Shown: in pieces, positions 23,139 through 31,804 of the stretch | Layout: each line of letters starts with the position of its first letter | How positions within the stretch are numbered: the first letter of the stretch is position 1 | Source of the DNA: Candidatus Leptofilum proximum | GTDB lineage: Bacteria; Chloroflexota; Anaerolineae; Promineifilales; Promineifilaceae | Assembly: GCA_016710325.1 (NCBI GenBank) | Contig: JADJXK010000001.1 | Coordinates: forward strand, 1,798,001-1,862,000 | Direction of reading: 5' to 3' | DNA length: 64,000 bases | Position numbers and translations under genes: made by a program | Notes under the pieces: model-generated | The model's input: only the letters and a program-made list of their open reading frames with translations | The model's database searches: none | Told to the model about the DNA's origin: nothing

Positions 23139-25682
23139 ATGTCCGAAGAGAAACAAATTACGCTGCCGGTGTTGGGCATGACCTGTGCCAACTGCGTGGC
23201 GGCGGTTGAACGAAATTCAAAGAAAGTGGAAGGTGTTACCGGGGCAACGGTTAATTTTGCCAATGAAAAGGTAACATTTACTTATGATCCGTCCCTGGTG
23301 AAGGGGCGCGATGTGACAACGGCCGTTATCGAACGCGTCAAACGGGCAGGGTATGAAATTCCTACGGCTACCCTGGAACTGCCGCTGCTGGGCATGACCT
23401 GCGCCAACTGCGCGGCCAACATCGAGCGAGCGTTGAACAAGCTGGATGGCGTGCTGTCGGCGACGGTGAATTATGCCAATGAAAAAGCGGCCGTCACCTA
23501 CGCCACTGGCGCCGTCAGCCGCGCCGAAATGGTAGCGGCCGTGCGCCGCGCTGGCTACGACGTGGTGGAATCTGCCAGCGACGACGAGCTGGAAGACGCC
23601 GAAGCCGCCGCCCGCGAGGCTGAGATCAAGCACCAGAAGACCCGGCTCATCGTGGGTATCCTTTTCTCCCTGCCGCTCTTTTTGTTCAGCATGAGCCGTG
23701 ACTTTGGCCTGGTGGGCCACTGGGCCCACGCCACCTGGGTCAACTGGCTTTTCCTCTTGCTGGCCACACCGGTGCAGTTTTACGTGGGCTGGGATTATTA
23801 CGTGGGGGCCTACAAAAGTCTGCGCAACGGCAGCGCCAACATGGACGTGCTGGTGGCCATGGGTTCGTCCGTGGCCTATTTTTACAGCATCGCCGTCTTG
23901 TTGGCGCAAACTTTCTGGGACAGCACGGCGCTGGGGGATCACGTTTACTTCGAGACCTCGGCGGTGATCATTACGCTGATTGTGCTGGGCAAACTGCTGG
24001 AAGCCCGGGCCAAAGGGCGCACCAGCGAAGCCATCAAGCAGCTGATGGGCCTGCAGGCTAAAACCGCCCGCGTGGTGCGCAATGGCCAGGAAGTGGACAT
24101 TCCCATTGCCGAAGTGATGCAGGGAGATGTGGTGCTGGTGCGGCCGGGAGAAAAGATTCCGGTGGATGGTGTGGTGGTAGACGGCCGTTCCACCATCGAT
24201 GAATCTATGCTGACCGGGGAATCGCTGCCGGTGAGCAAAAAAGCGGGCGATCCGGTCATTGGCGCCACGCTCAACAAGCAGGGGCTGCTCAAGTTTGAAG
24301 CCACCAAGGTGGGTAAAGAAACTGCCCTGGCACAAATCATCCGGCTGGTGGAGCAGGCGCAGGGCAGCAAAGCGCCGATTCAGCGTGTGGTGGATCGGGT
24401 GGCAGCCTATTTTGTGCCATTTGTCATGGCGGTGGCGGTGCTGACGTTTGTGGTCTGGCTGTTTAGCGATGCCGGGTTTGTACCGGCGCTGATCCGGTTA
24501 ACGGCCGTTCTCGTCATTGCCTGTCCGTGTGCGATGGGGCTGGCTACGCCAACGTCCATCATGGTGGGTATGGGCAAGGGGGCTGAGAAAGGCATCCTTT
24601 TCAAAAGCAGCACGGCGCTGGAGCAGGTGCAAAAGCTCAACGCCATCGTCCTGGACAAAACGGGCACGATCACGCGTGGCGAACCGGCGGTGACAGACGT
24701 GATAGTCGGTGAACGGTTATCGGTAGTCGGTGAACGGTTATCGGTAATCGGTGAAGCGGTAGTAGATAACGGATTACCGACCACCGATTACCAAACTACC
24801 GATTACTGGCTCCAGCTGGCAGCCAGCGCTGAGCGCGGTTCGGAGCATCCGCTGGGTGAGGCGATTGTGCGCGCGGCGCGGGAAAAAGGGCTGATTCTGG
24901 ACGAACCGGCCAACTTTTCTAGCATTGCCGGGCATGGGGTGGCGGCGGAGGTAAACGGCCGTGCCGTCCTCCTCGGTAATTTGCGGCTGATGGAGCGCGA
25001 AGGTGTGCCGCTCAATGGGCTGGTGGCCAAAGCGCAGGCGCTGCAAGACGAAGCCAAAACCGCCATGTGGCTGGCGGTGGATGGGCAGGCAGCGGCCGTG
25101 ATTGGCGTGGCCGACACCATCAAAGAAGGCTCCAAAGAAGCGGTGGCGGCCATGAAAGCACGCGGCCTCACCGTGGTGATGATGACCGGTGACAACCAGG
25201 CCACAGCCGACGCCATCGCTGCCGAGGTGGGCATTGATCGGGTATTTGCCGAGGTGCTGCCCGGCGACAAGGCCAGCTATGTGAAGCAGCTGCAAGAAGA
25301 AGGCTACATCGTGGGCATGGTGGGTGACGGCATCAACGATGCCCCGGCGCTGGCCCAGGCCGATGTTGGCCTGGCGATTGGCACCGGTACCGATGTGGCT
25401 ATGGAAACGGCCGATGTCACCCTGATGCGCGGCGATTTGCGCAGCGTACCGCAGGCCATTCATTTGTCTAAAGCCACCATGCGCAACATTCGCGAGAACC
25501 TGGCCTGGGCGTTTGGCTACAACACCATTCTGATTCCGGTAGCGGCGGGCATTTTGGCGCCGTTTGCCTGGGCGCCGGACTTTCTCAAGCAGCTACATCC
25601 AATTTTGGCGGCCGGGGCGATGGCGTTCTCCAGCATCAGCGTGGTGACCAATGCCCTGCGGCTGCGCCGTCTCAAGGTGTAG
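23139..25682 (+). CDS. copA: Copper-exporting P1B-1 type ATPase
   Basis: An 847-residue Cu(I) export pump. Two N-terminal metal-binding domains carry GMTCANC (Cys16/Cys19 and Cys88/Cys91). Eight membrane helices are expected, with the metal-transport motif CPC in VIACPCAMGLATP near residue 461. The actuator has MLTGESLPV, the phosphorylation site is DKTGTITRGE near 505, the nucleotide domain has SEHPLGEAIV, and the hinge is GDGINDAPALAQADVG. Directly after DKTGT, residues about 521-557 (GERLSV repeats, then TTDYQTTDYW) are translated from an intergenic word repeat; other CopA proteins have no such stretch. The frame stays open. The ATG at 23139 has AGGAAGGACATC upstream. Confidence 0.95.
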   Translation: MSEEKQITLPVLGMTCANCVAAVERNSKKVEGVTGATVNFANEKVTFTYDPSLVKGRDVTTAVIERVKRAGYEIPTATLELPLLGMTCANCAANIERALNKLDGVLSATVNYANEKAAVTYATGAVSRAEMVAAVRRAGYDVVESASDDELEDAEAAAREAEIKHQKTRLIVGILFSLPLFLFSMSRDFGLVGHWAHATWVNWLFLLLATPVQFYVGWDYYVGAYKSLRNGSANMDVLVAMGSSVAYFYSIAVLLAQTFWDSTALGDHVYFETSAVIITLIVLGKLLEARAKGRTSEAIKQLMGLQAKTARVVRNGQEVDIPIAEVMQGDVVLVRPGEKIPVDGVVVDGRSTIDESMLTGESLPVSKKAGDPVIGATLNKQGLLKFEATKVGKETALAQIIRLVEQAQGSKAPIQRVVDRVAAYFVPFVMAVAVLTFVVWLFSDAGFVPALIRLTAVLVIACPCAMGLATPTSIMVGMGKGAEKGILFKSSTALEQVQKLNAIVLDKTGTITRGEPAVTDVIVGERLSVVGERLSVIGEAVVDNGLPTTDYQTTDYWLQLAASAERGSEHPLGEAIVRAAREKGLILDEPANFSSIAGHGVAAEVNGRAVLLGNLRLMEREGVPLNGLVAKAQALQDEAKTAMWLAVDGQAAAVIGVADTIKEGSKEAVAAMKARGLTVVMMTGDNQATADAIAAEVGIDRVFAEVLPGDKASYVKQLQEEGYIVGMVGDGINDAPALAQADVGLAIGTGTDVAMETADVTLMRGDLRSVPQAIHLSKATMRNIRENLAWAFGYNTILIPVAAGILAPFAWAPDFLKQLHPILAAGAMAFSSISVVTNALRLRRLKV
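24702..24808. repeat. Word repeat inserted in the copA coding sequence
   Basis: Two tandem units beginning GTCGGTGAACGGTTATCGGTA, here cut for length, are followed by the opposed words GATTACCGACCACCGATTACC and CTACCGATTAC. A 20-base core GATTACCGACCACCGATTAC is identical to that in the intergenic member at 60287-60367. The insert is in frame (about 36 codons without stop) and sits at the start of the nucleotide-binding domain. Confidence 0.85.
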
Positions 25683-25777
25683 AAGCCAGCCACCGAGGGC
25701 ACAGAGAGGGTCGAGAAATCCTCCCGAAACAGTGCCCTAAATTGGAAACCATACTTATCTACATTATAAAAATTTAG

Positions 25778-25817
25778 AGCCCTCAGCTGTTTTGTCCAAA
25801 CGGCCGAGGGCTTTTCT
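25778..25817 (+). terminator. Terminator after copA
   Basis: GCCCTC (25779-25784) pairs with GAGGGC (25806-25811) and CTTTT follows. The gap 25683-25959 shows nothing else of note. Confidence 0.7.
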
Positions 25818-25959
25818 GTGGCAAAAGCGGACTTGAGTCTGAGTTTCGTATGAAAAATTATTGTAAGAAATGGATTCACGCGGATAATTGCTAACGCAAT
25901 TTTGCAACCCGGTTTGCGACTAACAACAAACAACAACTAAACATCTACGGAGAAACGCT

Positions 25960-26562
25960 GTGAGTAAAACTCCCTCGGGGCAGAAACGAAGTAAGCGAGA
26001 AATCAGGCGCGAGCAGGTGGCTCGTGAGAAGCGAATGCGCTCCTTGCGCATTTGGATTCCGGCCGCGGTTGTGGTATTGACCCTGGTGGGGCTGTTGATA
26101 TACCGGGCTACCCGGCCAGAAGTGGAGGGTGTGGTTGCGGTGGAATCGGCCGCTTCCAACCAACATGATGACTCATTGGTTATCCCGTTTGGCGATACGC
26201 CGCCGATGGGCGGCCCTCATGCATCCACCTGGCAAAATTGCGGTATTTACACCACCCCCGTTGAAGCGCAGTATGCTATTCACTCCATGGAACATGGGGC
26301 AGTTTGGATAACCTACAACCCAGACTTGCCTGCAGATCAGGTGGCAACTCTTGAGGATTTGGCCCGCGGTGAAAATTACATGCTGGTCAGTCCTTATCCT
26401 GAGCAGGACAGCCCTGTTGTCTTAACGGTTTGGGACCGACAGCTGGCTGTTGACTCTGCCGACGACGCGCGTATTGAGGAGTTCATTGATCGGTACAAAC
26501 AAATTCGCGGCCCAGAAGCTGGCGCTGGCTGCAGCGGTGGCGTGGGCAGCCCCCTGAGCTAA
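25960..26562 (+). CDS. DUF3105 membrane-anchored protein, copy 1
   Basis: A 200-residue protein with a basic N-terminus (KRSKREIRREQVAREKR), one membrane helix (residues 30-48, IWIPAAVVVLTLVGLLIY) and an extracellular DUF3105 domain. The family signature is clear: PPMGGPHASTWQNCGIY, then AIHSMEHGAVWITYNP. The conserved His, Cys and Met residues would suit a metal site, but the family function is not established. The start is GTG with GGAGAAACGCT upstream. A paralogue follows after 30 bases, and both sit within a copper gene cluster, which makes a role in copper handling a reasonable guess only. Confidence 0.82.
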   Translation: MSKTPSGQKRSKREIRREQVAREKRMRSLRIWIPAAVVVLTLVGLLIYRATRPEVEGVVAVESAASNQHDDSLVIPFGDTPPMGGPHASTWQNCGIYTTPVEAQYAIHSMEHGAVWITYNPDLPADQVATLEDLARGENYMLVSPYPEQDSPVVLTVWDRQLAVDSADDARIEEFIDRYKQIRGPEAGAGCSGGVGSPLS

Positions 26563-26592
26563 TCTGCAAAATTCTAAAATTCGGAGTGGAAG

Positions 26593-27135
26593 ATGTTAAG
26601 TAATCGTCGCAATCTCATTGTTCTTGGCATGATCGTTTTAGGGGTGTTGGGCCTGGCTTTTATTCTTTATTTGAATGTGCGGCCAGAACCTCAGATTGAG
26701 GGGGTGGTGCAGTTCCCGCGCCCGGCACGTGGCCATGATGACACCATCGTGTTCGCCGCGTCAGAATCACCGCCAGCCGGGGGTGAACATTACAATGTCT
26801 GGCAAAACTGCGGTATTTATACCGAACCAATCCAGACGGGCAATGCAATTCATTCGATGGAACATGGCGCGGTTTGGATCACGTATCGCCCCGACTTAGC
26901 GGCGGATGAAGTTGCTGCGCTGCAACAGCTTGTGCGTGGCCAGACCTTTTTGCTGTTGAGTCCGTATGAAGGCCAAAGCAGCCCCATTGTGTTAACCGCC
27001 TGGGGTTTGCAGCTTGAAGTCGATTCGGCCAATGACGGCCGTATCGAAGATTTCATTGAGCGGTACCGGCTTGGCTCACAGACGCCTGAGCTGGGCGGGG
27101 CATGTACACAAGGTGTGGGTGTTCCGGCTCCTTAA
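26593..27135 (+). CDS. DUF3105 membrane-anchored protein, copy 2
   Basis: A 180-residue paralogue of the preceding gene. It has one membrane helix (residues 9-27, LIVLGMIVLGVLGLAFILYL) and the same DUF3105 core: PPAGGEHYNVWQNCGIY and AIHSMEHGAVWITYRPDLAADEV. It ends GGACTQGVGVPAP, where copy 1 ends GAGCSGGVGSPLS, so both keep a single C-terminal Cys. It lacks the basic cytoplasmic start of copy 1. The ribosome site is GGAGTGGAAG. The next small gene starts 3 bases downstream, so these are one transcript. Confidence 0.82.
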   Translation: MLSNRRNLIVLGMIVLGVLGLAFILYLNVRPEPQIEGVVQFPRPARGHDDTIVFAASESPPAGGEHYNVWQNCGIYTEPIQTGNAIHSMEHGAVWITYRPDLAADEVAALQQLVRGQTFLLLSPYEGQSSPIVLTAWGLQLEVDSANDGRIEDFIERYRLGSQTPELGGACTQGVGVPAP

Positions 27136-27138
27136 ATC

Positions 27139-27465
27139 ATGATGATTCGTTCGCGCTTCCTGTTTCTGCTGTTACTGCTGGCTTACGTGGGCCTGACACC
27201 GGCCGGAATTTACACCTGCGCCTGTTTTGTCCCTGGTGAGCCGGTGCTGCAGGAGCAGGATGCGCTCGATCACCCTACGGGGCAGGTCTCTTCTGGCCAC
27301 ACGGCCGTTTCCACCCTCCTGACTTACCTGTCACTTTCCTTTCTCACGGCTGCGGGCCTGAGCCTGGTCACGTGGTACAGCTGCTGCCGGGCGCGTGTAC
27401 GGCCGTTCCACCAACCGGCCGAATTTGTTGATCCACCCCTCACACCCCCTCCCCACTTTGCCTGA
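27139..27465 (+). CDS. Small membrane protein, unknown
   Basis: A 108-residue protein that I do not recognise. It has an N-terminal signal-like helix (FLFLLLLLAYVGLTPAGIYTC), a second helix (LLTYLSLSFLTAAGLSLVTWY) and a short Pro-rich tail (EFVDPPLTPPPHFA). Four Cys occur near the two helices (YTCACF, YSCCRA), which may form disulfides or bind metal. It starts three bases after the second DUF3105 gene, so it is probably translated with it. The copper-island context is the only functional clue. Confidence 0.55.
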   Translation: MMIRSRFLFLLLLLAYVGLTPAGIYTCACFVPGEPVLQEQDALDHPTGQVSSGHTAVSTLLTYLSLSFLTAAGLSLVTWYSCCRARVRPFHQPAEFVDPPLTPPPHFA

Positions 27466-27565
27466 CGTTCCCATTTTTGCGAGGGTTGCAATTTAAAATG
27501 GCGCCCCTTACACTTGCAATCGAAAAATTGCATCGTTTTAGCTTTACATAAATTAGGAAATACCC

Positions 27566-28165
27566 ATGACAACTCAATTATCCCGAAGGGTGCGGATGTT
27601 TTTGCTGGTCGGCGCGGCCGTTTTCCTGGCGGGGATCGGCTTAACCCGGTCCATCCAAACGGCGCTGGCCCATACTCGTGTGGAAGTCGGGCCGTATGCC
27701 ATTGTGGTAGGCTGGCTGCAAGAGCCGCCCATTGTTGCTGAACGTAATGCCCTCACCATCGAAATTAGCGAAGATGAACAACCAGTAACCGGGGCCGAGG
27801 CCACGCTGGACGCTGAAGTGCTGTACGCCGGGCGTACCTGGCGGGTAAACCTGAATCCCACTGAGACGCCGGGGTTGTACACCGCCACACTTTTCCCAAC
27901 CGTACGCGGTCTTTACACCGTGCGGCTGTTTGGCACCCTGCCCAACACAGATGTGGACGTGCAAGTAGACCCGGAAGAAGTGCTGCCCGCCAGCAACCTG
28001 CACTTTCCCCAGCCGCTGCCCGATACCATTGCCCTACAGGAGCAGGTAGACCAGCTGCAAGCGGAGCTGCAAACGGCCCGCACCCTGGCTTACATTGGCA
28101 GTGGCGTGGGCCTGTTGGGCGTGCTTTTGGGAGTGGCTGGGCTGCTGCGTCGTGGCTCCGGTTGA
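27566..28165 (+). CDS. Membrane-anchored YtkA-like domain protein
   Basis: A 199-residue protein with a signal helix (FLLVGAAVFLAGIGL), an extracellular beta domain (residues 35-140: HTRVEVGPYAIVVGWLQEPP, LNPTETPGLYTATLFPTVRGLYTVRLFG), a short coiled-coil-like stretch (LQEQVDQLQAELQTART) and a C-terminal membrane helix (LAYIGSGVGLLGVLLGVAGLL). The beta domain resembles the YtkA-like fold found next to CopC and CopD proteins. It is probably an extracellular part of the copper-handling system, held to the membrane at its C-terminus. No Cys or Met-rich copper site stands out, so the assignment is from fold pattern and neighbours. Confidence 0.65.
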   Translation: MTTQLSRRVRMFLLVGAAVFLAGIGLTRSIQTALAHTRVEVGPYAIVVGWLQEPPIVAERNALTIEISEDEQPVTGAEATLDAEVLYAGRTWRVNLNPTETPGLYTATLFPTVRGLYTVRLFGTLPNTDVDVQVDPEEVLPASNLHFPQPLPDTIALQEQVDQLQAELQTARTLAYIGSGVGLLGVLLGVAGLLRRGSG

Positions 28166-28285
28166 TGAGAAGCTTGGGAAGAAACGGCCGTTCCTCACAA
28201 ATCGGCCCTAAAATAAAAACACCAACTGCTGCCAGCCAGAATGGCGTTTTGCCTCTTGCTGGCACACCAACGAGGGAAAATCACG

Positions 28286-28792
28286 ATGAATAAACACAAC
28301 CTGATTCGTTTTTGGCTCCTGATGGCTCTGCTGCTGGGCAGCCTGGCCCTGGTGGCCTGCTCTAGCTCTGGCGGTACCGAACCCGCCGCCGATGATGCGT
28401 CCATGGAAGATATGGACCATGAGGAAGATATGGATCACGAGCACGAAGAAGGTGATGACCATGACCATGAAGAGAGTGATGACCATGCGCGTATCCCCAA
28501 CGAAGGCGGTGCAACCATCACCATCACCTCCCCCGAAGATGGGGCGACTTTCAGCACGCTAGACCAGGTGCTGGTGGAGGTGGACATACAAAACTTTGAG
28601 CTGGGTGAAGACGGCAACCACTGGCATGTTTATGTGGATGGCGTCTCCTTTGGCATGGTGATGGGCGGCAATACCGACCAGGCGCTGCCCGGTCTGGAAC
28701 CCGGCGAGCATGAAGTTTCGGTCTTCATGTCCATCGGCTCCCACGAGGAGTATGAAGATGGGGATTCCGTCACCATTGTGGTTGAAGAATAG
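28286..28792 (+). CDS. His/Asp/Glu-rich lipoprotein
   Basis: A 168-residue lipoprotein: signal LLGSLALVACSSSGG with the lipid Cys near residue 25. A metal-binding-like segment of about 35 residues follows, built from Met, Asp, His and Glu (MEDMDHEEDMDHEHEEGDDH). The C-terminal domain of about 100 residues begins ATITITSPEDGATFSTLDQV and ends EDGDSVTIVVEE; it looks like a beta-sandwich domain. The acidic-His stretch probably binds copper or another divalent metal outside the cell. The ATG at 28286 has CGAGGGAAAA upstream; an upstream in-frame start is less likely. It lies directly before the CopC-CopD fusion gene. Confidence 0.75.
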   Translation: MNKHNLIRFWLLMALLLGSLALVACSSSGGTEPAADDASMEDMDHEEDMDHEHEEGDDHDHEESDDHARIPNEGGATITITSPEDGATFSTLDQVLVEVDIQNFELGEDGNHWHVYVDGVSFGMVMGGNTDQALPGLEPGEHEVSVFMSIGSHEEYEDGDSVTIVVEE

Positions 28793-28793
28793 A

Positions 28794-28846
28794 AGTTAGT
28801 AAAAAGTGAAAAGTGCTTCAAACTTTTCACTTTTCACTTATCACTC
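28794..28846. repeat. Intergenic word repeat (GTGAAAAGTG family)
   Basis: AAAAAGTGAAAAGTG is opposed by CTTTTCACTTTTCACTTATC directly before the CopC-CopD gene. It belongs with the member at 14831. Confidence 0.8.
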
Positions 28847-28853
28847 TCCCATC

Positions 28854-31160
28854 ATGAAGTTTCAACGCTTACTGCTGTTTTTGCTACTGGTCGGCCTGTT
28901 GTGGGGTGCGGTGCAGCCTGTATTTGCTCACGCCGTGCCGGAGTTTTCCAACCCGGCGCCCAACGCGCTGATCGATGAGCTGCCGGACAATTTAATCATC
29001 CAGTTCAACGAGCCGATTGTGGCCAATCTGAGCCGGATTGATTTGCTGACGCAGTCCGGTGAAGCGGTGGCAGCTGGTCCGCTGCAGCTGATTGATGCGG
29101 ACGGCCGTACCGCCGCCGTCTCGCTGCCCGCCTTGGAACCTGGCGCTTACCTGGTGAGCTGGCAGGTGCTCTCTGCCGTGGACGGGCACACCACCAACGG
29201 CACGTTTGCCTTTGGTTATGGGGTGGCGGCAACGGCCGTTACCACCACCGAAAGTATCGTCACCGCTCAAATATCCCCCCTCAGCGCCATCGCCCGCTGG
29301 CTTACCCTTACCGGCATTGCCCTGCTGATGGGGCTGTTTGCCTACCGCCTGCTCGTCTGGAATCCCATCGTCGCCGATGTGGACCTGGAAGCCGACGAAG
29401 AAGCGCTGGACCTCAAACTGGCGCAGCTGGGTATTCGCATCGGCATCATTGGCATTGTGCTGGTGGGAATTGGCCTGGTGCTCGTTTTTATCGACCAGAC
29501 GCGTGTGTATGATTTGCTGCAAACGGCCAATTTGCAGACGTGGATTGGCACCCGCTTTGGCACCATGTGGCTGGTGCGCTTTTTGCTGCTGGCCCTGTCG
29601 CACTTCAACCTGAGCCTGTTTGTGGATGTGAAAAACGGCCGTAAAGAGCTGCGCGGCTGGGAATGGTGGCTCGGTTTTGTGCTGGTCATTGGTTTGTCGC
29701 TCACCGTCTCCCTCATCAGCCACAGTGCCGCTCTCACCGAAGACAGCGTGCAGGCCATTCTGGTCGATTGGGTGCACGTGTTGGCTGGCACCATCTGGGT
29801 TGGTGGACTGCTCTTTCTAGCCATCTCACTCTGGCAGGCGCGCACACTAAACAACGAGGCCCGCGCCTGGCTCAACCTCAGCCTGATGCTGAACTTTTCG
29901 GCCGTTGCCGCCATTTCGGTGGGGCTGCTGTTGACCAGCGGTGGCTACCTGGCAGCCAAACACGTGGGCGGCTGGACCGAGCTGGTGGGCACGGCCTACG
30001 GCCTGCTGCTGCTGGGCAAAATTGGCCTGGCGCTGCTCACTATCACCATTGCCGGAGTGAACTTGCTGTTTGTCAGGCCGCGCCTTAATGCCGTGTACGA
30101 AACGCCGGAAAGCGCGCAGACGCCGCGCGTGCTGCGCCGTTTTAGCCGCCTGGTGTGGACCGAAATGACCGTGGCCCTGCTCATCCTGTTGGCAGCGGGC
30201 GTGCTCACCGACCTGCAGCGCGGCGTGGATGCACCCCTGCTGGCCGACGCACCGGGGCAAACCACCGTCACCCAATCGGCCGAGGATTTGCAGGTGGAGC
30301 TGCAGATTGAACCGGCACTGGTGGGCAGCAACACCTTCGACATCCGCATCACCGATGAAAACGGCGAACCGGTGACCAACGCCGAAGATGTGTCAGTGCG
30401 CTATACGTTTTTGGGGCAGTCGCTGGGCTCCTCGACCGGACAGGCGGAAGCGTTGGGCAACGGCCGTTACCGCCTCGAAGGCAGCTACATCAGCCTGATT
30501 GGCACCTGGCAGGTGGAAGTGTCGATTCGCCGCCCTAACACGTTTGATACCTTTGCCGCTTACCGGCTGGAGGCGGGCGTGGGCGGTAATATTCGGGAGC
30601 TGGATAGGGGGGTACGGCCGTTAGAAGAATTCGCAAAATTCATGAACCGGGCCAATACGGGGGCGACCGGGGCGGGTATTGTGCTGTTTGCCCTGCTGTG
30701 GGGCTTTGTTGGCGTACGTGCTGCCAAAAATGAAGGGCAGCTCGTAGCCCTGCTGGCCATCAGCCTGGTGTGCTTCTGGCTGGGCAGCTCACAGCTGTTC
30801 GACTTTTTCACCAACGAATACACCCCGGCCAAATTTGCCACCAACCCCATCCTGCCCGACGTCGAATCGATTGCCATTGGTCAAGAGCTGTTTACCGAAA
30901 ACTGCGTGCCCTGTCACGGGCCAGAAGGGCGCGGCAACGGCCCCACGGCGCAAACGCTCTCGCCGCCCCCAGCCGACTTTGCCGCCGGGCACACCGCCAC
31001 CCACACCGACGGCGATCTCTTCTTCTGGATTTTGCAGGGGATTGAGGACACCGCCATGCCCGCCTTTGATGACCAGTTGACAGAAGAACAGGCGTGGCAC
31101 CTGGTGAACTATGTCCGCCGCCTCAGCGTCCGCGAGGATGCGGCCACTGCGTCGCAGTAA
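28854..31160 (+). CDS. CopC-CopD fusion with C-terminal cytochrome c domain
   Basis: A 768-residue membrane protein. After the signal peptide comes a CopC domain starting HAVPEFSNPAPNA, with the N-terminal His that binds Cu(II) and the C-terminal SAVDGHTTNGTFAFGYG. A CopD part with about eight helices follows (for example DWVHVLAGTIWVGGLLFLAISL), then a beta domain (VELQIEPALVGSNTFDIRIT) of FixH/YtkA type, two more helices, and a C-terminal cytochrome c (NCVPCHGPEGRGNGP near residue 682, with PAFDDQLTEEQAWHLVNYVR for the axial Met region). CopC and CopD are linked to copper uptake or resistance. The cytochrome end suggests coupling to electron transfer outside the membrane. CopC-CopD fusions are known; the added cytochrome is less usual. 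Confidence 0.85.
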   Translation: MKFQRLLLFLLLVGLLWGAVQPVFAHAVPEFSNPAPNALIDELPDNLIIQFNEPIVANLSRIDLLTQSGEAVAAGPLQLIDADGRTAAVSLPALEPGAYLVSWQVLSAVDGHTTNGTFAFGYGVAATAVTTTESIVTAQISPLSAIARWLTLTGIALLMGLFAYRLLVWNPIVADVDLEADEEALDLKLAQLGIRIGIIGIVLVGIGLVLVFIDQTRVYDLLQTANLQTWIGTRFGTMWLVRFLLLALSHFNLSLFVDVKNGRKELRGWEWWLGFVLVIGLSLTVSLISHSAALTEDSVQAILVDWVHVLAGTIWVGGLLFLAISLWQARTLNNEARAWLNLSLMLNFSAVAAISVGLLLTSGGYLAAKHVGGWTELVGTAYGLLLLGKIGLALLTITIAGVNLLFVRPRLNAVYETPESAQTPRVLRRFSRLVWTEMTVALLILLAAGVLTDLQRGVDAPLLADAPGQTTVTQSAEDLQVELQIEPALVGSNTFDIRITDENGEPVTNAEDVSVRYTFLGQSLGSSTGQAEALGNGRYRLEGSYISLIGTWQVEVSIRRPNTFDTFAAYRLEAGVGGNIRELDRGVRPLEEFAKFMNRANTGATGAGIVLFALLWGFVGVRAAKNEGQLVALLAISLVCFWLGSSQLFDFFTNEYTPAKFATNPILPDVESIAIGQELFTENCVPCHGPEGRGNGPTAQTLSPPPADFAAGHTATHTDGDLFFWILQGIEDTAMPAFDDQLTEEQAWHLVNYVRRLSVREDAATASQ

Positions 31161-31242
31161 ACAGACTTTTGCCATACGAAACTGTTTCGCCAAAAAATTT
31201 CCTGTGTTAAACTGACTGGGGAGGTAATGACGAGAATCAGAC

Positions 31243-31500
31243 ATGCCAACTTCGTTACGAATCGGACCATACCGCTTTTACTTCTACTCGTACGATTGTG
31301 ATGAGCCGCGGCATATGCACGTTGATCGAGAGAACAGCAGTGCAAAATTTTGGCTTGATCCGGATGTTTCCCTGGCTACCAATTATGGATTCAACCGCAA
31401 AGAGTTAAGAGATATTGAACGTATTACCAGAGAAAATTTGAAGAGGTTACGCGATGAATGGGATGGCTTCTGTGGTGATCGTTCCACCGAAAGCAGTTGA
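31243..31500 (+). CDS. DUF4160 protein
   Basis: An 85-residue protein with the DUF4160 pattern: IGPYRFYFYSYDCDEPRHMHV, then AKFWLDPDVSLATNYGF and ELRDIERITRENLKRLRDEW. The family is found next to DUF2442 genes in many bacteria, often in accessory DNA, and such pairs have been proposed as toxin-antitoxin-like modules without firm proof. Here the DUF2442 gene starts inside its 3' end (46-base overlap in another frame). Function unknown. Confidence 0.82.
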   Translation: MPTSLRIGPYRFYFYSYDCDEPRHMHVDRENSSAKFWLDPDVSLATNYGFNRKELRDIERITRENLKRLRDEWDGFCGDRSTESS

Positions 31501-31762
31501 TGTGGAAGTGACAGATGATACTTTAACCGTAGATTTGGAAGACGGCCGTACTATTTCTGTGCCCATCGGCTGGTTCCCGCGTCTGGCTTATGGCTCGCCA
31601 GAAGAACGAGCAAATTTCCAGATCAGCGGCGCCGGACGCGGTATCCATTGGCCTGATCTTGACGAAGACATTGGCATTGAAGGATTGTTGCTTGGCAAAA
31701 AGTCCAATGAAAGCGCCACCTCTTTCAAGAGATGGCTGAGTCAAAGAAACCCGGCGCAGTAA
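31454..31762 (+). CDS. DUF2442 protein
   Basis: A protein of about 100 residues with the DUF2442 core: VEVTDDTLTVDLEDGRTISVPIGWFPRLAYGSPEERANF and GRGIHWPDLDEDIGIEGLLLG, quoted by parts. It is the usual partner of the preceding DUF4160 gene, overlapping it by 46 bases, which implies coupled translation. The start could also be one of the downstream ATG/GTG codons at 31463 or 31475. One ACGGCCGT copy lies in it, so this module has the host word, unlike the insertion sequences at the window start. Confidence 0.82.
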   Translation: MNGMASVVIVPPKAVDVEVTDDTLTVDLEDGRTISVPIGWFPRLAYGSPEERANFQISGAGRGIHWPDLDEDIGIEGLLLGKKSNESATSFKRWLSQRNPAQ

Positions 31763-31804
31763 CTGACAAAATTACTCACTTACTCAGTTACCCAATTACT
31801 TGCC

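Noticed and set aside
23217..24335. Minus-strand open frame of 372 codons opposite copA
   Set aside because: Antisense of the conserved ATPase; no motif or ribosome site.
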